From positions 2,489,839-2,553,838 of the forward strand of contig NC_030989.1 in the NCBI RefSeq assembly GCF_000149955.1: 64,000 nucleotides of DNA. Direction: 5' to 3'. Below are positions 44,839-55,710 of this stretch, piece by piece (within the stretch, counting starts at the first letter, position 1; each line of letters opens with the position of its first letter). The notes under the pieces were generated by a model that made no database searches, was not told the origin of the DNA, and worked only from the letters and a program-made list of their open reading frames with translations. The translations under genes and the position numbers were made by a program. The stretch comes from Fusarium oxysporum f. sp. lycopersici 4287. Its lineage: Eukaryota; Ascomycota; Sordariomycetes; Hypocreales; Nectriaceae.

Positions 44839-45234
44839 GGTAGCTTTTCGAGGCTTGCAGTGAGAAGTATCGAGAATTAGGTTGACGAACTCTTTTGCTT
44901 TTATCTTCGAGTTGGACAATGAGGGGCGCGCCCTTCGACTGATGAGTCAGGTCATTCGACCAATGCCATGGAAAACCAATTCAAAATAGTCTCGCAGTCC
45001 GTATCAAGTATATAGGCACTGGAATCGAATAGTAATGTATGTTAGAGATTCGATAATACCATAAGATAATTCATTTCCAGCCGAATCTCAAGCCTTTACC
45101 TTGTATGAACGATGATATAAACCACCTTAATAAACGCATGATGTATGGAAAACGGGTACACTTTTGTAAGAATTTAATGATCTAGGCTCGTCCATCGTGT
45201 ATGGTATAAATATAAAACATAGATCAACTCGACC
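44839..45234. other. AT-rich intergenic region
   Basis: 396 bp, AT-rich, between two minus-strand genes; nothing else seen. Confidence 0.4.
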
Positions 45235-46155
45235 TCACTTCTCTAATGCAAGTGAAACCGCACACTCAACCGCAAACCCAAAACTCCTCGCATACCACCC
45301 AGGACCCCAATAACTCAACTCAAGATTATGCGGTGCCGCTTTAACAACACTCAAATCCACCCTCTCACTCTTCGGAAACCCCTCTTTGAAATCCTTCAAA
45401 TGCTCCTCCGTAGCAACCCAATAATGATCTCTCTCCGCCAAAGCAATCATAACAGGCACCGTAACATTAACTCCCCATTTCTCCTTCCACTCCCCCAACC
45501 AAGACTTTCTCAAAGCCGCAAGCTCCTCAAAAGGAATGTCGTGGTCGAGACGCTCAGACTGTGCATAAACAGTTTCGTCTGCCGTTCCTGGAAGAAGCAA
45601 AGTCTTGTCTTTTACTTCGACAGGGATGTTCAAATACGAGGGTGGAGGATCGGGCTGCGAAACATGGCCGCCTGTGTCTTGTAACAGGGAGCCAAAGCCT
45701 GATATGACGATACCGCCGAGGCGATATGCAGGTGATGAGGAGGTTGCGTGCAGGGATGATGTGACGATTGCGCCGTTGGCTCCGAGACTGTGACAGTGAA
45801 GAACGATGCATGTGCATGCATTGGCTAATCCATACTCTTTCCAAAGGGCTGGGAGAATGGATTCATGAAGTCTCCGTCCCCATTGTTCAGGATAGCTCGA
45901 TCCTTCGGGAATACTACCCACGGGCGTAGTATCTCTATAATCCGGTCGATCTATAGCCACAAACGGCACAGAGAGTGCTTCACTGATACCCCTCGCTGAG
46001 TATTCTGGGGTAGCATCAAAGTAGTGGCTCGTATAGCACCCCCCGTGAAGTCCAACCACCAAGGGTCCATGCTTCAAGGTTGACGGCGACGACGGAATGT
46101 TGGAGATTCCAGAGAGCACTGTGCCGTCTTGCAGGGAGAGTTTAAAAGGTTCCAT
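45235..46155 (-). CDS. Alpha/beta hydrolase
   Basis: Intronless, 306 aa from ATG 46155 (MEPFKLSLQDGTVLSGISN). Oxyanion-region motif VVGLHGGCYTSHYFD, nucleophile elbow CIVLHCHSLGANGAI with the catalytic Ser in HSLGA, likely acid in IALAERDHYWV and likely His in KAAPHNLELS. Length and order fit a soluble esterase or lipase-like hydrolase. It begins 299 bp from the methyltransferase gene, which is divergently oriented, so the two may share a promoter region. The substrate is unknown. Confidence 0.82.
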   Translation of the reverse strand: MEPFKLSLQDGTVLSGISNIPSSPSTLKHGPLVVGLHGGCYTSHYFDATPEYSARGISEALSVPFVAIDRPDYRDTTPVGSIPEGSSYPEQWGRRLHESILPALWKEYGLANACTCIVLHCHSLGANGAIVTSSLHATSSSPAYRLGGIVISGFGSLLQDTGGHVSQPDPPPSYLNIPVEVKDKTLLLPGTADETVYAQSERLDHDIPFEELAALRKSWLGEWKEKWGVNVTVPVMIALAERDHYWVATEEHLKDFKEGFPKSERVDLSVVKAAPHNLELSYWGPGWYARSFGFAVECAVSLALEK

Positions 46156-46454
46156 GGCGTCTAACCAATTAAGCATAAATGACACGCCAAGCAATGAGAA
46201 TCAGTTGTGGCTGCTGTTTGTCTCGACCAACAGCACAAGATAAGCTGAGTGATATGTAACAGCAGAAAAACGCTCGTGGTGGGGTTGGTTGCAGTAACAG
46301 GCGGAGACGGGCAGTGATCCGCCGTCACGGGCTGCTGATCTCCCGCCCCGATATCACTTAAGAACCAAGAAATGGGGATGGACAGTCACTAATAGATAGG
46401 AACTCCACTTCCCTGGGCATTCTCCTCAACTTCTTCACCATCAATTGATTCATC
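46156..46454. promoter_or_regulatory. Shared divergent promoter region
   Basis: 299 bp between the hydrolase (minus) and the methyltransferase (plus). Both start codons face outward, so the promoters must overlap here. Confidence 0.5.
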
Positions 46455-47599
46455 ATGGCTGATATAACAGATCCCACGACAAATCCATCGTATCAAGTAC
46501 CCGAGCTACAACAACACGATCCTCCAATTGAACCCGATCAACCACCTCCTCCAACCAACGATGATATTGCAACGGATGATGGTTACGATTCAGCCGCGCC
46601 TTCCGCACAGTCGTCATCTCTAGCTTCGAGCGTGCGCGATTATCAATTCGAGAATAGTCGACGATACCATAAATTTAAAGAGGGTTTATACCAATTCCCA
46701 AACGATCTACCCGAACAAGAAAGAGAGGACATGAAGCATACGGTCGCGGTGCATCTTCTTGGTGGGAAGTTGCATAATGCGCCTTTGGACCATCCTCAGA
46801 AGATCATCGATATTGGGACAGGAACTGGAAGTTGGGCAATTGATAGTACGCAAAATAATCGAGGCGGAAAGAAGAATGCTGATGCCTTGTAGTGGGCGAC
46901 GAATATCCCAGCGCCGAAGTCATTGGGATTGATCTCAGTCCAATTCAACCACCGTGGGTTCCTCCCAATGTTCGATTCCTCGTCGACGACGCCGAAGCAC
47001 CGTGGCTATACTCCGAAAACTCAATAGACCTTGTCCATTTGCGCAACATGTCCACAGCAATCAAGGATTGGCCTGCGCTGCTGGGGCAGATCTACCGGTA
47101 ACACTCCCACGTCCGTTATAATGCTCCCACTAACATGCCCAGCGCATTAAAACCAGGAGGATGGATCGAGCTTCCTGAATTCCGATGGGTATACGGATGC
47201 GACGACGGAACACTACGTCCCGACTTTACCCCACCGCAAATGGTAGCCAACATTCGAGCTGCCCTCGCCAAGTCAGGCATCGAGATGCACGCTGCCGAGA
47301 AGAACCCCGATAGACTGCACGACGCTGGGTTCGTCAATATCTGCCACGAGATCAAGAAGGTGCCAGTCGGACCGTGGCCCAAGGACTCCAACCTCAAGAT
47401 GATTGGACTCTATAACAGGAGTGTCATCTATGATGGTCTGTACGCAATCACCATCGGTCCCTTCACTCGAGCCTTGGGATGGACGCCTGAAGAGGTTGAA
47501 GTCTTCCTTGTCAAGGTTCGAAAGGACTTGAAGGATCCTTCGGTGCATTCTTATGTCCACTTCCATTCGCTTTGTGCGCAGAAGCCTTTCCAGCCATAG
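46455..47599 (+). CDS. LaeA-like SAM-dependent methyltransferase
   Basis: Three exons, 46455-46845, 46893-47097 and 47143-47599, giving 350 aa; introns 47 and 45 nt. An acidic, Pro-rich N-terminus precedes the Rossmann core with motif I at IIDIGTGTGSWAIDMGDEYP, motif II region EVIGIDLSPIQPPWVPPNV, and VDDAEAPWLYSENSIDLVHL and ALKPGGWIELPEFRW (motif III). This order is characteristic of the LaeA-related methyltransferases of filamentous fungi; LaeA itself controls secondary metabolism, but most relatives are uncharacterised, so I do not claim it is LaeA. A stretch of 90 bp separates its stop from that of the converging homeobox gene. Confidence 0.85.
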
Positions 47600-47689
47600 A
47601 CTGCCCTCCCATGGCCTGCTGCGGTGGCGGGTTCTCGCATCGCTATCACAGTCCTCTCCCGTACGTGTAGGGATCCTCTTACCCGTGTT

Positions 47690-50519
47690 TTAAATAATTC
47701 CTACCTCCTTCTTGAACATCTCCAACCATTGCGCGTGGTCAGCAGGTGTTTGGTTCCAAGGATCGTCACTGACAGGGTAAGTTAGATGCATCAAATGACA
47801 AGAGGGCGCGGACTTACTCATTGTAAAGCAGACATCGAGCTTGATGTCTAAGCTCCTCATCCGAAGGAACATGACAGATCGGGTTATTCGGTGACATGGC
47901 GGCCTTTACCCATCTCTTCATCTCACGAGCAAACCAGGGGAGGTGATTCGGGTCATTCAAGACATAGATCCCCGGACCAAGCCACGTCGGTCGGAGGCCT
48001 GACTCCCCTTCTGCTCCAGGACTCGGGGTCGTCTGTGGTATTTTAGGTGGTGATTTGTCATCTGACCAAAGCCATGTAAAGTCATCGAGTGATGCATCAA
48101 ACGTGGATTGATCAGCGTTCTTGTCTGGTTCGTTTGCTTGCCAGGTCATGCTTGCGCCCGACGGCCCAGCTTGCTCTCCAAAAGACCAACCATTTCCGTC
48201 AAAGAGAGACGGGTTGTTCACCCAAGATAGGTCATGCTGTGTCTGGACACTTGTCGGCTCAGTAGACCATGCTATATTACCTGGCGATGGGAGTTTCCAG
48301 CTGTCATCGGCTGACATCAGGTCTGCACGCCGCCGAAAGTCGCTTATCCAATTCGTCGAGTTATACAGAAACCCAATCAACCAGTTAGCCACAAATTCTG
48401 GCTTCGTTTGAAGTTCGCTTTCCATCTGCATGAAAATGCGACCCGCCTCTTTTTGTAGTTCTCCATCTGATACCTCAGATAACCCCCTCATTCTTCGATC
48501 ACGCATGAACGCTTGCAGTCGTGACTCCAGTGGACACTCCTCAAACAACGAGTTCTTGCCCTTGACTCTCAACACAGAAAGTCTACTCTCCGTACTCGAT
48601 CGAATCGGTGCGAAGCGAGCTTGTTGGGCAATCTCGCTAGAGGACAGAAGCAAGTCTCTGAACCATGATGGACTGCCGTGAGAGTCCAGGTTCGCTTCAG
48701 GAAATGTTACTTCAGAGGCAAACATGATGCGGCAAGCCTCCAGTTGTAGACTTTCGTGACTCGGCAGGCTCCCAATAGTGTCGCTATGATTAGAAATAAA
48801 ATATGCCAACTCTAGCGTGATGAGCTCGTATGCACTTCGAGGAGAATCAGGTGGCTTGCCACTCGCTGCGAAGGGGAATGGAGTTCCGCGTTCCAATTCT
48901 ACCAAATCTGATACAAGTTAGCAAAATACCTCAAAGCGTCTCAATTTACTTACATGGTGGCAAAGCCTTCTCTATAGTCTTCAATATATCATCCTCAAAC
49001 CCCCAGTCGCCAACCCAATTATTCATCGTACAACCCATCTTGAAATGGTTCGCAACATGATCAACTCTATCAATCCATCTAGTCATGGAAGCTTGACAGA
49101 ATCCACATCTCGAAATGATATCTGGTTGTGCTGTCCTCCATAGCTTCATAGAAAGGTCAGTTAATTTAGCGTTGTGCACGAGGCGCAGATGTTGCTTGAG
49201 GTGGTCTTTCCTGCTAAATGACCTTTCCTGACATGCAGATGGGTTATGACCAGCTATATGCTCATTACTTGGGCTACTCTCACCGCAGAACAGGCAGATG
49301 ACTTGGCCAGTATTTGGATCCGTGGTTGTTGGGCCGTCGGGGGAACACTCCCATCGTTCCAAAGACAGATGCAATGAATTCTCATGCCGTTGCCAATCAT
49401 ATTTCCGACTAAAGGTTTCGGTACAGAATGTACATTGAAATGTGAGCCGGGGTTTCATAAGTGACGTTTTCTGCGGTCTTCGTTTTTGGATCGACCTGCC
49501 GCGGCTGTGTGATGAGGTACCACTGATGGAGCCTCGTGAAGAACGTGAGTCTGTTGATGCACTTCTTGATGTTCCAAGACTGCTCGTGGTTGATCTATGG
49601 CCACGCCTTCGGGGTATTCTCTCGTCACTTGAGAATGTCCCTCTTCGGCTTCGGCTTCCTGTTCTTGTCAGACTCGGTTTCTAGTTTGGGTGAGTAACGT
49701 ACTGGATGTGACTAATTCACCCAAAGCCATCGCACGTGCAATAGCAGACACCGCAGCTGGTTCATTCTCAGGTGGTGAGTCAACCCATCTCTGCAGAGGA
49801 TGCATTCCTTTCTCAGATCGTCTTCTCGGGATGGGAGTACCAGCTCGTGTTGGCGTATACTCAGATGGAACCTTGCCAGACTTTCCCGAAGCCGTCTGGG
49901 TTCCGCTATCGGTAGTAGTTCTCCGTCTTCGGGCATTTGCTAGCCAATTTGTAATTTGAGTTCGAGTCAAGCCGGTCTGGAGCTCCAGCATATTCTTCTC
50001 TTCTTCATTTGGATAGGGGTTGTCGGTGTTTCGAGCGAACCAGTCCTTCAATGAGCGGATGGCATCGAGGGTGAAGCGATGACCGATCTTTGGGGGAAGG
50101 GGAGAAGGGATTGGCGGAGTAAGGATGTTTGGTGATTGAGTTGACGATGGTGACTCTGAAATGTTTCTCATGAGATCCCCGAAGTTGAATGCGAGCTGAT
50201 CAGCCCCTGGGCGCTGTAGGCCATCATGTTGCAAGCTGGTATCGTCTTGAAGCTGATGGGTCTGTGTGAAATCGGTGTCATCTGCCGCAAGAGGGAGTTG
50301 GGCCATATCCGCAGACCATAAATCGTCAAAGTTGAACTCAAACTCATTTCCCTCCAATCCATTCTCAAAAGTAGGCTCATATGCATTCGATTCGAGTGCA
50401 CCAGGATCAAAGGCCAATGCATCCAAGTCCAAAAAGGGCTCCCCACTGGAGGTTGCATCGGGAGGGGCACGGTGCTCCGAATCGTTAGTATCACCCATAT
50501 CAACGTTATCAACACGCAT
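47690..50519 (-). CDS. Homeobox plus C2H2 zinc-finger transcription factor (second copy)
   Basis: Four exons, 50519-49703, 49658-48954, 48907-47818 and 47768-47690, giving 896 aa; the first intron uses the GTACGT donor at 49702 and an acceptor next to a CTGAC branch site. A TALE/KN-type homeodomain lies at about 144-202 (FTLDAIRSLKDWFARNTDNP, then TRTQITNWLANARRRR). A Ser/Arg-rich linker precedes C2H2-like fingers (QCTFCTETFSRKYDWQRHE, ICLFCGESSPSNEHIAGHN, SFSRKDHLKQHLRLVH, RCGFCQASMTRWIDRVDHVA). The same layout occurs in the gene at 37013-38818. An additional C-terminal region of about 390 residues (for example LQLEACRIMFASEVTFPEA) is not seen in that gene. Confidence 0.85.
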
Positions 50520-51235
50520 AGCGTCTATTCTCGGATGAATGTATCCGTAGGGCGCGGACTTGAGAGTAAAGAAATGCTGGTGAGGAGGCGAAGTTGACTT
50601 TGGCTTAGGACGATTGAAGGCCCACTTAATTTATTTAGTAAGAGATGTCAAGTACGCCCAGGCGGAAGGAGCCGAACCTTGACTCCGAAGATCGGATAAC
50701 TTGACAACGTCGAGATTTTTGATGATCTGATGGGAGTAGCCACCAACACAGTATATGTCGTTAAAGCGAACTGCATTAAAGGCGTGAGATGTCATGTTGC
50801 GCGCCCTTGTCACTTATCCCTGTTGACTACCTCAAAGGTTGCGTGCAGAAGTTCACGAGCACAGTCATCAGTTAACTGGTGATCAAAAGTCTGCACAACA
50901 TACAGCCGAGCCAATACAATGTATTATTTCAGCTTATTGTAATTTACATGATGACGTGCAGCTTTATCGTGGTAGACGCACAGCATATCGATTACTCACT
51001 TGTGCCATCCCTTTCAGCCCAAATCACAATTAGATGGCCTCAAGTCAGCAAACACGCGGCATGGTAATTCGCACATTCATGTTGAATCACTCTCAAGTCA
51101 TCGGTCTTATCTAATATTTTTATATAAAGCTGAGTTGTGTCCATTCTTTCAGAAAAATCCCAGTTTAAACTCCTCCATGAAAATTGACAATCTGACCCAT
51201 ACATTTCTCATTGCTCTCTGTCATTCTGAGTATAT
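50520..51235. other. Intergenic region
   Basis: 716 bp between two minus-strand genes; frames 50839-51371 overlap one another and are antisense or without motif. No gene seen. Confidence 0.4.
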
Positions 51236-52151
51236 TTACTTAAACCACTGGTCCAGATCCATGTCAAGTTCCTGTTCTGGGCCCGGGTTTCCAGTATCCC
51301 ATTCTCCCGTACCAGTCAAAGAGTTTGCAAATTCATATTCTTGGAAATTAGGGATTGGTGGTAATACATAATCCAAGTTTTCCATCTCTCGTGGAAGAAA
51401 CCCAAACATGTCGTCTTTCCCATCCGGCCCAGGATCAGAGAAAGCAATCGTCGTTGGACCTGTCAGAGGGGCAGTCACCTCAGACAGGATTGTGGACAAG
51501 TGAGACGTGTTATCAGCCGTTGGGGGCGGCTGAGAGATCGTGCTGATCTCTATCTGTGTCGGGACATGTGAGTTTCTGTCTTGGAACTGCGCCAAGAACA
51601 TCTCGTTTCTCGTCTCGTTCTCGACTCTGGCAACAAGCTCATGAGACTCGTCCACAGTTACGGTATCGTTCGGAAAGATAGTGTCACGGATCTGTCTCCA
51701 GCTCCGTTGAGAAACGCATTCCTTTTTTCCGTTGTTTTTGTCGAGTTCATGTGAAGCAGCAGTCTGCTTCCACCCGAGTTTCCTACAACGCTCGTATCGA
51801 GCTTCGTCAATGATGTAAGCCCTCTCCCTGAGGGCTTTGTTCTTCTCCGAAGGCTTTTTGGGGCATATCGCCTTGTGGTATTCCTTCTCGCGTTCCAGAG
51901 CCTCGCGGCTCATGGAGCTGTTGAACTTTTTCAGGCAATCATTGCACCAGAGAAATGGACTGTGGCATCGCTTGATATGCTCGCTGAGGCTTGTTAGCAT
52001 GTTTGAGGGTTGGGACGAGATGTCTGACTTACTTGAGCTTTTCTATGTTGTTGAAACTCTTCTTGCATTTCCCTGGGAACCTATCCGCGATGACGCAGGG
52101 ATATGGCCTTTCTTGTGATGCAGCGCCGTGATGAGAGGTAGCTCTTCTCAT
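51236..52151 (-). CDS. C2H2-type zinc-finger protein
   Basis: Exons 52151-52033 and 51983-51236, intron 49 nt (GTAAGT...CCTCAG), 288 aa. The join completes a finger-like unit: CVIADRFPGKCKKSFNNIEK then LNEHIKRCHSPFLWCNDCLK. Paired Cys and His (C..C..HIKRCH and CNDC ... HKAIC) suggest two atypical zinc-binding units near the N-terminus. A helical, Lys/Arg-rich middle (ALRERAYIIDEARYERCRKL) and a Ser/Thr/Pro-rich acidic C-terminus (DDMFGFLPREMENLDYVLPP) fit a transcription regulator. Similar fungal proteins with an N-terminal 'C2H2 plus helical' unit are common, with unknown roles. Confidence 0.7.
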
Positions 52152-53715
52152 TATCACAGGCAGTGAATGGTACGTTTCGGTCGACCGTATGGTCGTTCTC
52201 TGGATTCGGTCTTACGTGACCCTCTCTCTAGTCACTGACGATGCCTTCTGAAGTCCTTGTCGACGGGCGGGATGGACCCAGCAGACGGTCATTCCTTCCC
52301 AGCTTGAGACAGGGGCAGGCCTACTGTCCAGTCGATGTGACGTTGTCAATACTCTTTTGCTTGGGGGGCTTTGCTCGATGTAACGGGATCGAGAGATGAT
52401 GACCGATAGGTGGTGAGACTTTGTCTTAGCTGTGCAGCTAACAGTCAGATAGTGTCGCGTCAAACAATCGCGTCTCGTTGGACAGCAGAAAGTCGACTTA
52501 CCTTTCCTGGGATACCACAGCCAAAGCGTGAGGAGCACAGGAATAGACTACCTTACGATACGGTTCTCAAAAAGGAATAAAGCAAAGAAACGCTGCGAGA
52601 TGGAGGCCGCCTCAGGATTTGCGTGAGCAGAAATGAAGAACCGGGAATCGGGCCTTTGAGACACATGATGACTGCAGAGCCGCTTGATGACTTATTTTCA
52701 TCGCAACTACATTTTTCGCTCCCTTTTTGGTGTTTTTTCTGACCCCTCATGTCTCCAAATTGCCCAACCCCAACGCCCAACCCCTTTTGGGTCTGATCAA
52801 CCGGTTGCCTGCATATATATGTACTCCAACAGCTACGTGGCTCGGATGCACCGTTGACCGCCTTTTTGGCATTTGATTGAGGTCGTATGCAGGGCGAAAT
52901 TGCGGGTGGTTTCGACAGCCTGGTTGTGTTGCTGTTGAGTTGGGGGCGGAAGGGTCTGAATTTGGCATGCCTTGCGGTGTTGGTGTTGAGGGGACCCTCC
53001 ACGTGTGTGTGAAGGATAGCTGACTAGTATGGCATATTGAGAAAACAAAAATTTGGACATCACTGGCTTGCGATTCTATGTAAATATTCAGTTCAAGTCT
53101 ATTTCTGCTGTGCCGAGCCGATGGAGAACAACCCACGGAAACTGCGGGGGACTCAGGAACGGCAGCTTATTTGGTGCCGATAATGCAGGGGCACCGACCT
53201 TGGCGACCTATCGAAGCTTCGGAATATATTAACTGAACACCATTGGATCTATTGCGTGATTATTAGAAGACCTAGTGCCTGAACTTGCAGAAACACGTGG
53301 GGTTTGGCCCAAGGGTGGCAAGTCTAAAGCGTTCTCGGCCCTTAGCTTGGAGGTGTATAATTTCGCAGGGCTACTAGGAGGATTTAACTCTTTATTGCGA
53401 CTATTAAAAGGTTTCTCAGGTAGGACAGGCCTGTGAAACTACTGAAAGTCCTCTCCTATGTTGGCGGCTTGCTGTATCTCTTGGTCCGGTGGCTTCCATG
53501 TACTGTCGTTCCCACCATTCGTAAATAAACATATCTCAAATTAATTTCAAACCAACAGCGGCCATAAACGGTTTATTGTACTCTTGCGTAAATAGTTTAT
53601 GTTTCTGAAACGACAGTACAAGGAGCCCAGGATCTTGTTGTCTACCCAACTATCCTGCACACGCCTTTTCCAGTCACATGTCCCCTACTCTCTTCAACTC
53701 TTGTGCAACTCACAC
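52152..53715. other. Long intergenic region with inverted repeat
   Basis: 1.56 kb between two minus-strand genes. Open frames 52212-52538 and 52553-53136 have no motif. A perfect 12 bp inverted repeat lies at 53499-53510 and 53609-53620 (see that entry). Confidence 0.4.
53499..53620. repeat. Inverted-repeat, MITE-like segment
   Basis: TGTACTGTCGTT at 53499-53510 is repeated in perfect inverted orientation at 53609-53620 (AACGACAGTACA). The 98 bp between is AT-rich and contains a hairpin-forming ATAAACGGTTTAT. No target-site duplication was evident, so it may be a fossil element or chance. Confidence 0.35.
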
Positions 53716-54444
53716 TCATCCCTGCACCAACTCTGCACCCTCCTCACCTTGAATCTCAATAAAATTCCCATCAGGATCAACAATAAAGATCAGCGGATCG
53801 ACACTAGGTCCAAGTCCTTGAACAATCGCTTCCCTCTCCTCCAGACTCAACTGAGCAACAACAGCTGGCGGCAAACCAACAGCTGGGCCAATCACAAGAT
53901 CGTCAGTGAGCTCAGTAAACTTCTCTCCATATTTCTTGACAATTTTTACATCGGATATCGTCTCCAGACGCTCTTGTATCGCCTGGGCATCAGGTACAAC
54001 AAGCCCAATATGGGCAAAGGTGTTGGGGTGCTGAGAGCTAGACTCGATGTTCTTGGTAGGAATATCGAGGTAGTAAATCTCGAGAAGACCCTGGGCATTA
54101 TTCTTCTCGCGGTTCAACTCGAGGGCGGTTTGATAGCCTGTTCCGTTCTTGCCGCCATGGGCGTGAGCTAGGTAGGTGATGGAATATGTTTTGGAGACGT
54201 GCAGGGTAAACATCTTGCGGAAGCCGAGGACTTTGGAGTAGAATTCAAGACTAGCAGTGAGATTTCTAGTAGATATGGCGAAATGATTGATGAAATAGCC
54301 GGTTGTCGCCCAGTCTGCTGGCTCATCTGTGCCGAGTACAGGGTAAGGGTATTCTTGTCCTGCTCGAGAATGAGGAATTGAGTGAGACGTCACGGTCGAG
54401 ATGAGCTGGGCTCCTAAGATGAGAGCTGATAGAAGTCGAACCAT
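53716..54444 (-). CDS. Secreted glyoxalase/VOC-fold protein
   Basis: Intronless, 242 aa. A signal peptide (MVRLLSALILGAQLISTVTS) precedes a glyoxalase I-like core. The four expected metal ligands are present: His in YFINHFAIS, Glu in TGYQTALELNRE, His in PNTFAHIGLVVP and Glu in GNFIEIQGEEG. Other family marks are YSKVLGFRKMFTLHV and IFIVDPDGNF. Canonical glyoxalase I (lactoylglutathione lyase) acts on methylglyoxal-glutathione in the cytosol; the signal peptide here implies an extracellular or secretory-pathway VOC enzyme, whose substrate is unknown. Confidence 0.85.
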   Translation of the reverse strand: MVRLLSALILGAQLISTVTSHSIPHSRAGQEYPYPVLGTDEPADWATTGYFINHFAISTRNLTASLEFYSKVLGFRKMFTLHVSKTYSITYLAHAHGGKNGTGYQTALELNREKNNAQGLLEIYYLDIPTKNIESSSQHPNTFAHIGLVVPDAQAIQERLETISDVKIVKKYGEKFTELTDDLVIGPAVGLPPAVVAQLSLEEREAIVQGLGPSVDPLIFIVDPDGNFIEIQGEEGAELVQG

Positions 54445-55710
54445 GATTTTGGTATGTTGTTTAGACGCTGATAAATAGTTCTCGGTGCACGATGATTGAC
54501 TGGGACTGGATGTTGAGAATGAGCTGATTGATGCAGACTATCAGCTTTTATCATTGAACTACCCTGCCATCTATCTCAAATCATCTAATCAATCACTCAA
54601 AGTGGCCTTATTCTCGGACGAATTCTACACGTAAGATTTGTCCTGTCGAGGAATTGATGAGGCATTGTTGATGTCTTGGCCTAATGGCTCAACCTCGCGT
54701 TTGCTTGTAGCGAAACGCGGCACAGGCGCGATTTGCGAGCGCACGATTGACAGAGTAAGCTTACGAGAGCTTCATTAAATCCGATTTCTGCTTACAAACT
54801 CTGGTCCGCCACGAGGTAATTGTAATTATTCTGAACTGCTCCATGAGCCCGTCCTCAAGAACGCAACTGAAGCTCGACTCGGAGGAGAAGCTGATGATGT
54901 CGTATTTCACATGTCCACCTGAACTGGGCTATTTTCGTGATAGTGGACCAACCCCTAGAAGCTGGCCTAAAACTCCCCGCTGACGCCATGACATTGTTGC
55001 ATCCACCCACTCGAACTCCTCACTTTACGTTGCTGACCGAACGGTCTTTACGATTCAAAACGGTCTTGACGGTGCAAAAGAGTGTCGCTTGAGAAATATG
55101 TATCGCTGATCTTATGAAGCTTTCCAGGTTTTTATCTCTGCTGATCTTGCTTTTGAGTTCGGCACTTGCCTTGAAATCTGTGCCGATCCCAGATGAGCAG
55201 CCAAGAGCGAGATCACAACCCTGGCAACCAACTTGTCATTTTCCCTGTACCCACGCTTGCAGCCTGGTTCAGGGCGGGTATCGCTGCCGATCGGGGAAAA
55301 TTTCTTGGTGGTTGCGAGTTGCAGGTACAAGGCACAGTGAAGGACAGTAAAGGTACAGGGCTTACAGGGCAGCCAAGGCAGAGAGAATGGTTGCAGGTAC
55401 ATTGACCATCTCAATTGAGGCACGACTCAATCACGGTCCGGCCGCATTCACGATGCATGACACGAAAAAGTTCAAAATTTGCTTTCAATTGAACTGCTCC
55501 AGGCAATTCCCCAAGACACACTCAGACGCGTCCGCCTAGTGTCAACTTGGTCAATTCAATCTATGCTATTGATATCAAGATTCTATCGCTGGTCTATGCC
55601 AAAAAGTCAAAAATCCATGGGTTCAAATTCGTCGTAGACTTTTCAATTCCCCCCAATCCAAACGCCATAAAATAAAAACAAAGTTTCGTTAAAATGTCAT
55701 TGTCGCACGC
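54445..55710. other. Intergenic region
   Basis: 1.27 kb between two minus-strand genes. One frame at 55114-55350 on the plus strand encodes a signal-peptide-like N-terminus (see findings). Nothing else supportable. Confidence 0.4.

Noticed and set aside
52553..53136. Two long minus-strand frames between the C2H2 and glyoxalase genes
   Set aside because: They overlap each other in different frames, carry no recognisable domain, and have no start-context or intron support.
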